A stretch of 64,000 nt of DNA, from contig CAYOZN010000024.1 in NCBI GenBank assembly GCA_964408455.1, forward strand, positions 1 through 64,000. Reading direction: 5' to 3'. How positions within the stretch are numbered: the first letter of the stretch is position 1; each line of letters starts with the position of its first letter. The translations under genes were made by a program, and so were the position numbers. The notes below the pieces were generated by a model. It had not been told where the DNA came from. It saw only the letters and a list, made by a program, of their open reading frames with translations, and did not search any database. Below, piece by piece: positions 24,285-33,919 of this stretch. The DNA is from CAYOZN01 sp964408455. Lineage in GTDB: Bacteria; Planctomycetota; Phycisphaerae; UBA1845; UTPLA1.

Positions 24285-26246
24285 ATGCTCGTGACGAATA
24301 CCTCCGTCATCGATACCGCGGCGCGGACGAAGCATCCGCGAGGGCTGTCGGCGCTGTTTTTCACCGAGATGTGGGAGCGGCTGGCGTTCTACATCATCTC
24401 CGGCATTCTTCTTTTGTATTTGATCGACACGGAGCGCGGGGGACTGGCACTCACGAACAAGCACGCCACCGAGATACTGGGCACCTATCTCGCATTCGTG
24501 TATTTCACGCCGTTCCTGGGCGGGCTGATCGCTGACCGGTTTCTGGGCTATCGCCGTGCGGTGTTCGTGGGCGGACTGTTCATGGCGGCCGGGCTATTCA
24601 CGCTCGGGGTCCGCGGGATGAGTACGCTCTATGCCGGTTTGGCACTGCTCTGCATCGGCAATGGCCTGTTCAAGCCGAACATATCAGCCATGGTCGGCAA
24701 CCTGTACGAACCGGGCGATCCCAAGCGCGATACGGGCTTTAACATTTTTTACATGGGCATCAATACCGGGGCCGCGCTTTCGGCCATCCTTTCGGCGCCG
24801 CTGCGCAACATATTCGACTTCAACGCCGCGTTCATTGGCGCCGGGGTCGGGTTGCTTATTGCAGTATCGGTGCTCGTCTTTAACTGGCGAAAACTCGAAA
24901 AGGCCGATCGACAGCCGGTGATCGACTCGCGCGACGCGAGCTTCGGGAAGATTGTTGCGACGATCCTGCTGCCGGCCGCCGGTTTCGGAGTGCTGGGCTT
25001 CTACCTGGGCAACTACATACCCCTGATCAGGGACAGCATCGGCGCCATGACTTTTGCATTCCTTTCCGGAATGGTGCCGGTCATGTTTTACTTCGTGTCG
25101 CTGGTAATGCGGGCGGGTCCCGAAGAACGGCCGGGTCTTGCCGCCCTGCTTCCGGTCTACCTGGCCGGCGGCACGTTCTTCATGATATTGCACCTCAGCG
25201 CCGGTCTGATGACTTTTTTCACCGAGCATCGCACGACGCGATCGGGTGAATGGATGCCACAAGCCGTGCAGACGTTCTACACGCAGGATGCGATGCCTTC
25301 TTACTATCAAAACGCGGGTGACGACATCCCGCGCCCGGAGGAGGACACGCTGCTGGTAGTGGAAGATGATGTCGAGGCCATGTTCGGCGCGCGACGCATC
25401 ACGGCCGGCGCCGTCGACAGGCTCGTGCAGGCACATTCAGACGTGAAGGTCGTCGATGGGAAGGACGTGGAAAAAGGCGACATGAGTCGGTGGGATTTCC
25501 TCGTCAACAAGGTCTTTGAAGACGGCCAGATCAAGATCAAGGAGGCAGCGGACGCCCACGGGGTGAAGACCATATCGGTGAAGGTAGAACCGGAGACCGC
25601 CACGCCGCTTCGAAGCGTCCTGTTCCTGCGGGAGCGCGGAGCGGAAACTTATCCGGTCCTGCTGGTGACTCAAAAGACGTATGACCGGATATTCGACAAC
25701 GCTCCGGCCGCGCGATCGGAGCGGGGCCGCTTTCCCAAGTTGCTGAACGCGGAGCTGATCACGGGCCTGTTGAACCCAGTATTCGTGGTTCTGCTGACGC
25801 CGGTGGTGGTCGCGTTCTTCACGTGGCGGGTGCGCTCGGGCAAGCCGATCGGCACTGCGCACAAGATCCTCTACGGCATGCTGATTACGTTCGCATCGCT
25901 GTTGATCATGGCGTTGGCGGCGCGCCTGGGGGCGGATGGCGAGCACAAGGTGTCGCTGTGGTGGCTGGTGCTCTATTACATGGTGATCACGACGGGCGAG
26001 CTGTGCCTGTCGCCAATGGGACTGTCGCTGGTGACCAAGCTTTCTCCCAAGCGGCTGGTGGGGTTGATGATGGGCGGCTGGTTTGTTTCGTCGGCGATCG
26101 GCAATAAGCTGTCCGGTTTCATCAGCGGGCTGGAGCCCACGGCATGGGTATTCGTGCTGTTGAGCATCGCGGCGCTTGGAGTGGCACTGTTGATTCTACT
26201 TGTGCTGCCGATGCTGGACCGGGCGATCAAGAAATACGGGGCGTGA
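24285..26246 (+). CDS. POT family peptide transporter with large soluble insertion
   Basis: The 653-residue protein is a proton-coupled oligopeptide transporter of the major facilitator superfamily. The proton-coupling ExxER motif (FFTEMWERLAFY) lies in helix 1, CIGNGLFKPNISAMVGNLY and FNIFYMGINTGA match PTR2 signatures, and a late GELCLSPMGLSLVTKL stretch is present. About 170 residues around 310-480 are hydrophilic and split the helix set, far more than in DtpA-type proteins. A GTG at 24291 fits the GGAG site better than the ATG at 24285. It is followed after 93 nt by a second POT gene. Confidence 0.93.
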   Translation: MLVTNTSVIDTAARTKHPRGLSALFFTEMWERLAFYIISGILLLYLIDTERGGLALTNKHATEILGTYLAFVYFTPFLGGLIADRFLGYRRAVFVGGLFMAAGLFTLGVRGMSTLYAGLALLCIGNGLFKPNISAMVGNLYEPGDPKRDTGFNIFYMGINTGAALSAILSAPLRNIFDFNAAFIGAGVGLLIAVSVLVFNWRKLEKADRQPVIDSRDASFGKIVATILLPAAGFGVLGFYLGNYIPLIRDSIGAMTFAFLSGMVPVMFYFVSLVMRAGPEERPGLAALLPVYLAGGTFFMILHLSAGLMTFFTEHRTTRSGEWMPQAVQTFYTQDAMPSYYQNAGDDIPRPEEDTLLVVEDDVEAMFGARRITAGAVDRLVQAHSDVKVVDGKDVEKGDMSRWDFLVNKVFEDGQIKIKEAADAHGVKTISVKVEPETATPLRSVLFLRERGAETYPVLLVTQKTYDRIFDNAPAARSERGRFPKLLNAELITGLLNPVFVVLLTPVVVAFFTWRVRSGKPIGTAHKILYGMLITFASLLIMALAARLGADGEHKVSLWWLVLYYMVITTGELCLSPMGLSLVTKLSPKRLVGLMMGGWFVSSAIGNKLSGFISGLEPTAWVFVLLSIAALGVALLILLVLPMLDRAIKKYGA

Positions 26247-26339
26247 TGCCGGCGCGATTTTCCGAGGCGAGCCGTCGCACCGAGGCATAGCGCGGTGCGC
26301 GACGTTGTTTGAAAATATCAACTAAACTGGAGTTCATGC

Positions 26340-28127
26340 ATGTCGCAGGGGTCCACCGGAAGTCCGTCACCGATCGATTACGCTTCGCAACCCATGGAGC
26401 GAACGCTGTTCGGTCACCCCCGCGGTCTGTTCGTCCTGTTCAGCACCGAGCTGTGGGAGCGTTTCAGCTTCTACAGCATGCGCGGGATCATGACCCTGTA
26501 CATGGTCAATATCGTCCTGGCGCACATGACGGCGGAAAAAGGCAAAGAGGCGTCCGGCGGGTTCGCAGATCAGGTATATGGCGCTTATCTGGGGTTTGTT
26601 TACGCATCGACGTTCATCGGCGGCATGCTTGCCGATCGACTTCTCGGACAACGACGGGCAATCTACATCGGCGGCGTCCTGATGTCGCTGGCACACTTCA
26701 CGCTCACGACACACGCCCTGCTCACCGGGACGCCGGATGCTTCCTATGCGGCGGGCGAACTCAACTATCTCTTCTATGGCGGCCTGGGCTTGCTCGCCTG
26801 TGGTAATGGTTTCTTTAAGCCCAACATATCAACGATTGTGGGGACTCTTTACCGGCCCGAAGACGCCCGGCGCGACAGTGCGTTCACCATTTTCTATATG
26901 GGCATCAACATCGGTGCCACGCTGTCGAGCTTTTCCAGCGGCGCCGGCCAGAAATGGGGCTGGTACATCGGTTATCTGGCCGCGGGAATCGGCATGATCC
27001 TATCGCTGGCGGTCATTTTTCTCGGGCGCGACCACATCAGGGGCAAGGGGCTGCCGCCATCCGGCGCCACGTTGATCGGAAAAGGCCGATTCGGAATGCC
27101 GAACGCTGTTCCGCTTTTATTGGGGTCAGTGGCATTCATCGTCGTTGCCTCGTACCTGATGTCCAGGCCCGAGTGGGTGCAGAGCCTGGCTCACTGGATC
27201 GGCGTGATTGTGCTGTTCTATTTAACGTGGGAAGCCGCCCGGATTGGACAAGCGCATGCGGCGTCCACAGTCCACATGCCGGCAGTTGTCGGAGCACTGG
27301 CGGGCTTTTTTGCGCTGGCGGCCTATCAGCTCTTCGAAGCCACGTCACAGCAGGACCAGTGGAGCGGGGTCATGGGCTGGTTTGCTGGCCAGCGGCAGGC
27401 TCTCTATTGGGCGTCGATCTGCGGTCTTGTCGTCGCGCTGGCTTGCCTCGTTAATCTGATCGTGCGTGGCTGGAAGAGTGAAGAAGGCGGACGGATGATC
27501 GTCATCGTGACGCTTTGCGTCTTCTCGATGGTCTTTTGGGGCTTCTATGAATTGCAGGGAAGCACCATCATCCGCTTTGCAGATCTCCAGGTAAACATGT
27601 GGATTTTCAACTATGAAATGCCAACCGCCTGGGTGGCCAACTTCGTAAATCCATTCCTGGTGATATTACTGGGAATCCCGTTTTCGTGGCTCTGGGTCTG
27701 GCTGGACCGCAGGAATATGGAGCCCTCGACGCCGCTGAAGTTTTCGCTGGGACTTGCACAACTCGCCCTCGGATTTCTCATGTTGTGGATTGGCGCCAAC
27801 CAGGCACAGCACGGCGGGAAAGCGAGCCTCATCTGGCTACTGCTCGCCATTTTCTTTTTCACGAGCGGCGAGATGTGCCTTTCTCCTGTCGGGCTTTCAA
27901 TGGTCACAAAACTTTCGCCGGCGCGATTCGTCGGCGTCTTCATGGGGATGTGGTTCCTGTCTTCGGCGCTGGCCAACGTCATCACCGGCGGCAAGGTCGG
28001 CCCGCTGACCGAACAGTACGGCTTCGCAAAGGTGTTTCTGGGAATCGCTGCACTCATTGCCGCTTCGGCAGTGCTACTCGCCATTCTGGTTCAGCCGCTT
28101 AAAAGAATCATGCATGGAATCAAGTAG
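26340..28127 (+). CDS. POT family peptide transporter
   Basis: The 595-residue membrane protein has the same landmarks as its upstream neighbour: STELWERFSFYSMRG in helix 1, ACGNGFFKPNISTIVGTLY, FTIFYMGINIGATL, and GEMCLSPVGLSMVTKLSP near the end. It lacks the large insertion. Family members import di- and tripeptides with protons. GGAG sits 7 nt before the ATG. It converges with the minus-strand transporter genes across 80 nt. Confidence 0.95.
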   Translation: MSQGSTGSPSPIDYASQPMERTLFGHPRGLFVLFSTELWERFSFYSMRGIMTLYMVNIVLAHMTAEKGKEASGGFADQVYGAYLGFVYASTFIGGMLADRLLGQRRAIYIGGVLMSLAHFTLTTHALLTGTPDASYAAGELNYLFYGGLGLLACGNGFFKPNISTIVGTLYRPEDARRDSAFTIFYMGINIGATLSSFSSGAGQKWGWYIGYLAAGIGMILSLAVIFLGRDHIRGKGLPPSGATLIGKGRFGMPNAVPLLLGSVAFIVVASYLMSRPEWVQSLAHWIGVIVLFYLTWEAARIGQAHAASTVHMPAVVGALAGFFALAAYQLFEATSQQDQWSGVMGWFAGQRQALYWASICGLVVALACLVNLIVRGWKSEEGGRMIVIVTLCVFSMVFWGFYELQGSTIIRFADLQVNMWIFNYEMPTAWVANFVNPFLVILLGIPFSWLWVWLDRRNMEPSTPLKFSLGLAQLALGFLMLWIGANQAQHGGKASLIWLLLAIFFFTSGEMCLSPVGLSMVTKLSPARFVGVFMGMWFLSSALANVITGGKVGPLTEQYGFAKVFLGIAALIAASAVLLAILVQPLKRIMHGIK

Positions 28128-28207
28128 GCGTCAGTCATTCATGACCGCTGGATTTTGCGTACCGTACGCCGCTCGTCTAAGGCATCGATAGAACGATCGA
28201 ACCAAAC

Positions 28208-30067
28208 TCACGACGGCGTCGGCTCCCCGGCGCCGGGCTCCAGCGGCGGGTGTTCTGGCGCGCCCGCGGCGCGCAGTCCGGATTTTGGCAGCGCGAAGAT
28301 GTTGTAGATAATGAATGCCAGCGCCGTCGCGAAGAAGATGCCGGCGAAGAGCAGCCACATCAGATCCGGGCGGTTCATGTCGCGGGCCAGCCTGCCGTAG
28401 GCGACGCCGGAGAGCATGCCGCCGAACAGATTCCCCAGCGCGATGGCAATGAAGTAGTAGCCCATATAGACGGCCGCGCGCTCCTTGGGCGCGATGCGGC
28501 TGACGTACTCCTGGCTGGTGGGGCTGGCCATCATCTCGCCGATGGCGAAGGTGACGATACCGATCAGCACGATCCAGACGCTCGCGCCGACGCCGACCAT
28601 GCCCGCCCCGCCGGCGAATGCGACCACGACCCAGCCGGCGCCGGCCACCAGGATGCCGGCAACCATCGTCCAGAAGCGGTGAAAGCGGCCGAAGATGTAC
28701 GAGATCAGGACCTGAAAGAGGATGATCGAGAATGCGTCGATGTTGCCGATGAACTCGGGATTGACCTGGCGGCCGCGGGCAATGGCGGCATCGGTGATCT
28801 TATCCACGTCGCCGTCGTGTTGATCGACGAGCGACGTCAGCGCGGCCGGTTCGATGCGCACCTTGTTGGCGACCAGTTCCCTGCTGATGGCTTCGGCATC
28901 GGCCGCCGCGGTTGTCGAGGACCCTTTCGATTCAACCAGCATGGCGATGTGCGCCGCCACGGCCTTGCGCTCGGCGTCGTTGATGGTGGCGAGATTCTCG
29001 GCGGCGGCGCTTTGGGTTCCTTCTTCGGCGAATGTGATTTTTTCAGCGGCGCGGATGACGGGCTGCGTCTCCACGAAGTCGCGGATGTACTCCGGCATGA
29101 CGAGATAGAGCTGGTTGAAGCTGGTCCAGAACCCGGACAGGATCAGCAGGTACACGGCAAAGCGCCAGTCGCTGCAGTACATTCGCTTCGCGTACCACGG
29201 CCTTGGCGTGCCGCCACGGTTGGCGGGTCGCCCGCTGCCGGATGGCAGGAGCAGATCGTAGATCACATTCAGCAGGAGCCATCCGGGTATGTAAAAGACC
29301 GCCGCTTCGTACCAGCTGAAATGCGGGATTTTTCCCGTGTTGGCCAGCATCATGGCGACGAGGACGACGAACACGGTGACTCCGAAGCGGACATTGCCGA
29401 GAACCTCGACCATGCCGTCGAGCACCTGGCGCAGCGTTCGCCGGCTGGCGGAGGCCGCCTCCCGCGTCGGCTCCTGGAAAAATAACAACAGGATCAGCAG
29501 GTTGACGGCGGCCCAGGCCGAGCAGGAAATGAACACCCAGTCCCACGAGATGCGGCGCAGGGAGCCGGCCACGATCGGGCCGAGGAAGCCGCCGATGTTC
29601 ACCATCATGTAGAAGATGCCGAAGCCGGTGGCCGCGTTGGCGTCGTCCGTCACGCGTGAGACGGTTCCCACGACGATGGGCTTGAACATGCCCGCGCCGA
29701 CGGCGACCAGGAGAAACGCGAGCACGAACGTCGGCACCGTTGTGACCTGGCCCAACAGGTAATACGCCACGATCATGATCAGAAACGCGATGGTGAACAT
29801 CTTCTTGTAGCCGTAGCGATCGGCCAGGGCGCCGAACAGCACGGGGAATACGTACAGCAGGAACGGGACGACGGCCTGTATGTTGCCGCGCGTCTCGGTG
29901 GAGAAGCCCAGGCCGCCGGATTCGCGCGGGGCGGTCACGTAGAGCGCCATGACCATGTACAGGCCGTACCAGCTCATGCGCTCGAAGATTTCCATCGTGT
30001 TGGCGACCCAGAAAGGGCGCGGAAAGCTGCCAAGCGTCTCAAAGAAACCGCGTCGGGCCTGAGTCAC
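28208..30067 (-). CDS. POT-type MFS transporter with coiled insertion
   Basis: The 619-residue protein begins with a POT helix 1 (ANTMEIFERMSWYGLYMVMALYV) and has GAGMFKPIVVGTVSRV and FGIFYMMVNIGGFLGPI. A helical, hydrophilic stretch of about 110 residues (TQSAAAENLATINDAERKAV onward) lies in the middle of the membrane domain. The late GEMMASPTSQEYVSRIAP replaces the GELCLSPxGLS form. GTG at 30067 with AAGGGAG 7 nt upstream is chosen over a longer start. It is the last gene of the pepT-OPT-POT-POT series. Confidence 0.88.
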   Translation of the reverse strand: MTQARRGFFETLGSFPRPFWVANTMEIFERMSWYGLYMVMALYVTAPRESGGLGFSTETRGNIQAVVPFLLYVFPVLFGALADRYGYKKMFTIAFLIMIVAYYLLGQVTTVPTFVLAFLLVAVGAGMFKPIVVGTVSRVTDDANAATGFGIFYMMVNIGGFLGPIVAGSLRRISWDWVFISCSAWAAVNLLILLLFFQEPTREAASASRRTLRQVLDGMVEVLGNVRFGVTVFVVLVAMMLANTGKIPHFSWYEAAVFYIPGWLLLNVIYDLLLPSGSGRPANRGGTPRPWYAKRMYCSDWRFAVYLLILSGFWTSFNQLYLVMPEYIRDFVETQPVIRAAEKITFAEEGTQSAAAENLATINDAERKAVAAHIAMLVESKGSSTTAAADAEAISRELVANKVRIEPAALTSLVDQHDGDVDKITDAAIARGRQVNPEFIGNIDAFSIILFQVLISYIFGRFHRFWTMVAGILVAGAGWVVVAFAGGAGMVGVGASVWIVLIGIVTFAIGEMMASPTSQEYVSRIAPKERAAVYMGYYFIAIALGNLFGGMLSGVAYGRLARDMNRPDLMWLLFAGIFFATALAFIIYNIFALPKSGLRAAGAPEHPPLEPGAGEPTPS

Positions 30068-30163
30068 AAGCTGGCTCCCTTCTGTCAGGAGGATCGGCGA
30101 AGATTTTTCGGGGCAGAGGATAGGGGCACTGGCGTCGCGAGGCAAAGGCGCGCGGGGTCGCGA

Positions 30164-31738
30164 TCAGGCGTTCATGTCGGCCCAGCGGCGGGCCATGCGG
30201 CCGAAGATCCAGAGGGCGATCGTCGCAACGATGCCGACCGCGACAAAGGGCAGCCAGAAGTAGAGCTGCGGATGGTATGAATCCCACAGCAACTGTGTCG
30301 CCGCTGCGTCACTCAACCCGGTTGCTTCCTTCAGTCTGGAGAATGCGTTGGTGCGGTCTATGCCGCTCGCATCCTGAAGCGAAGCGACGTTGCCATCCCA
30401 CGGCCGGACCTTGCCCAATGGCGTGTGTTCCATCAGATACCGCAGGGACAAATTGGCCTTTTCACCGACACGCCCATATAGCCAGCCCGACAGCCAGTTT
30501 CCCACCCAGCGGCCAATGCCGGTCGGAATGACCACATAGCCCAGGTAAAGCCCTTTCTTGCCCGCGGGGGCGATCAGCGCCAGGTACTCGCTCTTCTTCG
30601 GTCCGACAAGCATTTCGCCGAGCGAGAAGAAGAGTATGCCGGTCAGCAGCAGCCAGACGGATTGCGTCACGCCCGCCAACACCATGCCGACAGTCACGAC
30701 GATCATACCGCCGAGCATGGCCGACAGACTTCGCAGTCGGCGCACGAGGTATGAAATCGGTACGACCAGCAGCACGATAAGCGTTGCATTCAGAGACAAC
30801 AGAACCTGCTGTGGCACGCGCAGCCGTCCATCCGGGCCGACTTCCCGCCAACCCTCAACCGGCAGCCGTCGCGCCAGTGAATCGCTGCTTACCCAGTCGG
30901 TGATGAAGTTCGGCTGCGAATCCCACAGCTGATACATCATCATCCAGAAAGCCGACATGATCAGCAGCCAGGCCAGCAGGCGCGGTTCGACAATGTTGCG
31001 GGCTGTCGCAATCAGCACCTGGAGCGGACTCGCGTCCTTTAACGCGCCGGTGGGTATGTCTCGAAAGGCAAACAACAAGAGCAGCAGGCTGAGTATGCAG
31101 CATGCAGCACAACAGAGGAACAATCTCTGATAACCCGCCGCGGTATGCGGCACCAGCAGTATGAACGGCGACAGCCAGTGGCCGAGCATGGCGCCGATAT
31201 TGACGACCCAGTAGAAGATGCCCCAGCCCATCGACGACTGCTGACGCGTCAACAGCCTGGACAGTGCGCCCTGGATGGCGGGCTTGAAGAAAGCAGCCCC
31301 TGCACCGACCAGCAGCAGCCCCACTAGAAAGAACGCGAATGAATGACGGGCGGCCATGAGCGCATAACCCGCCGCACTGATGATGAGCGAGAAGACGAGC
31401 GAGTGCTTGAAGCCGTAGCGATCCGCAAAGCCGCCGCTCACGATGGGCAGGAAGACCTGCATGAGCGAGAAGCAACCGATTGCCAGCCCGCGATCGGATT
31501 GCGATCGATGCAGTCCGCCGGGGTCGTCCGCCTGAGCGATGTAGATGCCGACGACCGGCCAGACGAGGTAGAATGCGAGGCGCTCTCCGGCCTCGATGGT
31601 GTTCAGCAGCCAGAATGGCAGCGGGAATCCGCGACGCGTAGCGACTTCGTCCAAGTCCTGGGCCAACTCCGCGGACGGCGCTGCCGGACTCGCGGCAATG
31701 TCTGCGGGTCCGGTCGTAGAGGATTGCCGCTTAATCAC
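30164..31738 (-). CDS. POT-type MFS transporter
   Basis: The protein has about 12-14 membrane helices and POT-like landmarks: LLNTIEAGERLAFYLVW (ExxER), GAGAAFFKPAIQGALSRLL, WGIFYWVVNIGAMLGHW and GEMLVGPKKSEYLALIAP. A hydrophilic stretch near the C-terminus (about 420-480) precedes the last helix. GTG at 31738 overlaps the OPT stop by 8 nt and has GAAGG upstream; ATG at 31759 is the alternative. The substrate is probably a peptide but is not proven by the sequence. Confidence 0.85.
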   Translation of the reverse strand: MIKRQSSTTGPADIAASPAAPSAELAQDLDEVATRRGFPLPFWLLNTIEAGERLAFYLVWPVVGIYIAQADDPGGLHRSQSDRGLAIGCFSLMQVFLPIVSGGFADRYGFKHSLVFSLIISAAGYALMAARHSFAFFLVGLLLVGAGAAFFKPAIQGALSRLLTRQQSSMGWGIFYWVVNIGAMLGHWLSPFILLVPHTAAGYQRLFLCCAACCILSLLLLLFAFRDIPTGALKDASPLQVLIATARNIVEPRLLAWLLIMSAFWMMMYQLWDSQPNFITDWVSSDSLARRLPVEGWREVGPDGRLRVPQQVLLSLNATLIVLLVVPISYLVRRLRSLSAMLGGMIVVTVGMVLAGVTQSVWLLLTGILFFSLGEMLVGPKKSEYLALIAPAGKKGLYLGYVVIPTGIGRWVGNWLSGWLYGRVGEKANLSLRYLMEHTPLGKVRPWDGNVASLQDASGIDRTNAFSRLKEATGLSDAAATQLLWDSYHPQLYFWLPFVAVGIVATIALWIFGRMARRWADMNA

Positions 31739-33818
31739 GGACCTTCGCCCTGCGAGCATCGATATACGTCAGGAGCCCGAGGACCAGAAACGCGATCAGC
31801 CCGAGCCAGTTGGCGGCGGAATCGTGCGTCACGTCGCGCCAAGACACGCTGGCGGAGCGGTCGAGCCAACCCATCAGGTTGAATGTCGTCAGCACGTCAT
31901 CGTCAAAGGCGCTGAGCATGCTGATGATGACGCCCATGATGGCGCCGCCGGCGATCAAGCCCGACGCGATGAGGATACTCTTGTCGTTTCGCGCCTTCTT
32001 TCGCCCCTCGTCCGCGGTGCCGCGCGTCACGGCCGCGGCAATCAGCGCGCCGACCAGAATGGGCGTGTTGAGTTCCATGGGCAGGTACATGCCAAGTGCA
32101 AAGGCTAGGCCCGAGATCCCCAGCATGGTCATGATCAGGGCGATGACGGCGCCGACGGCATAAAGCACCCATGGCACCGATCCGCCGCCGACGAAGCTCT
32201 TGAGCGCGCTGGCCATGACATTGGCCTGGGGCGCGGCCAGGGCTTCCGTGCTGACCGTCTGGTCGAATCCCTTGCGGGCGAAAAACATGACCGTCAGCGC
32301 CACCATGGCAGCCGCAAGGACGGAGGCGATGATGGCGCTGGTCTGGATGCGCCGGGGATTCGCCCCGGTCCAATAGCCGATCTTGAATTCGGTCACGAGC
32401 GTGCCGGCCATCGAGAGCGCCGAGGCGACAATTCCACCGACCATCAGCGTGGCCAGCATTCCCTCATCGCCCTGAGGCAATCCCGCCTTTACCAGAATAA
32501 CGGCCGTGATGATGATGGTGGTGACCGTCATGCCTGAAATCGGCGTGACGGAGATCATGGCGATGGCCCAGGCCGACACGGTCGTGAACAGGAAAGCCAC
32601 GCCCAGGGCGAGCAGGACGGAGATGATGGTGAGCCTGGTTGCGCCTTCCATTCCTTTGAAGACGCCGAAATGGAAAAACACGGCCATGATGATGGTGATG
32701 AGCAGTCCCAGTCCAAAGAGCTTTGGATAACTGAGGTCTTCATCGGTGCGATCGGTTGGCGTCGCGCCGCGCGTCGCAATCAGGCCACCCATGGCCTGTC
32801 TCAATGCCGTGACGATGACCTTGCCCATTTTGATGATCGAGATGAGCCCCGCCGCGAAGATACCACCGATGCCGATGTTTCGCGGGACCGCGCGGAAGAT
32901 ATCTCCAGCCTCGGTGCCTGAAATGTCAGGATTCAACACCTGAAGCTGGTCCAGGCTGAAACCGCTCAACATGGGAATGATGACGAACCACGAAAGAAAC
33001 GAGCCGCAGCAGATGATCGTCGCGTAGCGAAGGCCGATGATAAAACCCAGCCCCAGCAGTTCCGCGCCGGTGCCCAGGAAAAATACGGCCTTGGCCGTAT
33101 CTGTCAGCTTTCTGAAGGCCGGTATCAGCGCCGTCGTGAAGTTTTCGCTGAACAGCTTCATGGCCAGGCAGAGAAAATTGTATCCGGCGCCGATCAGGAA
33201 CCAGATGATCAGTGTCGCCGCCTGTCCGCGGCTTTCGGATGCACCGGTGACAAGAATTTCGTTGGTAGCGGTCGCTTCGGGAAATGGCAGCTTGCCGTGC
33301 ATATCGCGGACGAAGTAGCGACGGAACGGCACCAGAAATACTGCGCCGAGTGCGGCGCCGAGAAGCGGCACGAGGAATATGTAAAGAAAGATCACCGGCC
33401 CGCTGAGATTGAGCTTCTCGTCCAGGCGCAGCACGTAGAGCGCCGGCATGGTGAAGACCGTGCCGCCGGCGACGATGCCGGATGTCGTGCTGATCGCCAG
33501 GATGTTGACGTTTTCGAGCAGGCTGCTTGCGCGGCCGCCGGCGCGCAGCAGGGCGCCGGAGAGACCCACGGCGAGAATCGAAATGGGAATGGCCGTCTCG
33601 ATGCCCTGCCCCACCTTCAGCGCAAGGTACGTCGCGGCCATCGAGAAGATGATGTTCATCACGATGCCGAAGACGATCGAGCGCGTCGTGACCTCGGGCA
33701 CCAACACGTCGGGTGGCACCATCGGCACATACGTCTCGCCGGGCTTCAGTTCGCGATAGGCGTTTTCGGGCAGCCGCGTCTGCGGGGCCGGGTCGAGGGT
33801 CACAGGTTCGGCAGACAT
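31731..33818 (-). CDS. OPT family oligopeptide transporter
   Basis: The 695-residue protein is an OPT transporter, a family unrelated to POT that moves larger peptides or metal chelates. It has about 15 membrane helices, the early stretch YLALKVGQGIETAIPISIL, LPFPEATATNEIL (the conserved PFPE region) and a late NTPILVGALIAA. GGAG lies 6 nt before the ATG. It is downstream of pepT by 101 nt and overlaps the next POT gene, so co-transcription is likely. Confidence 0.94.
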   Translation of the reverse strand: MSAEPVTLDPAPQTRLPENAYRELKPGETYVPMVPPDVLVPEVTTRSIVFGIVMNIIFSMAATYLALKVGQGIETAIPISILAVGLSGALLRAGGRASSLLENVNILAISTTSGIVAGGTVFTMPALYVLRLDEKLNLSGPVIFLYIFLVPLLGAALGAVFLVPFRRYFVRDMHGKLPFPEATATNEILVTGASESRGQAATLIIWFLIGAGYNFLCLAMKLFSENFTTALIPAFRKLTDTAKAVFFLGTGAELLGLGFIIGLRYATIICCGSFLSWFVIIPMLSGFSLDQLQVLNPDISGTEAGDIFRAVPRNIGIGGIFAAGLISIIKMGKVIVTALRQAMGGLIATRGATPTDRTDEDLSYPKLFGLGLLITIIMAVFFHFGVFKGMEGATRLTIISVLLALGVAFLFTTVSAWAIAMISVTPISGMTVTTIIITAVILVKAGLPQGDEGMLATLMVGGIVASALSMAGTLVTEFKIGYWTGANPRRIQTSAIIASVLAAAMVALTVMFFARKGFDQTVSTEALAAPQANVMASALKSFVGGGSVPWVLYAVGAVIALIMTMLGISGLAFALGMYLPMELNTPILVGALIAAAVTRGTADEGRKKARNDKSILIASGLIAGGAIMGVIISMLSAFDDDVLTTFNLMGWLDRSASVSWRDVTHDSAANWLGLIAFLVLGLLTYIDARRAKVRD

Positions 33819-33835
33819 GGAAACTCCGAGAGGAA

Positions 33836-33910
33836 ATGATGAATGATGAATGAAGAATGCTGAATGTTAAGTGAATCGCTTGGCATTGCTCATTCAGCAT
33901 TCATCATTCT
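33836..33910. repeat. GATGAAT micro-repeat and 12-bp inverted repeat between pepT and OPT
   Basis: The plus strand reads several units of GATGAAT or a variant (33838-33866). GAATGCTGAATG (33855-33866) is the exact complement of CATTCAGCATTC (33891-33902), with 24 nt between. The structure fills the pepT-OPT spacer, where a hairpin could act on mRNA stability or on partial termination. Confidence 0.75.
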
Positions 33911-33919
33911 GCCTTCGCC

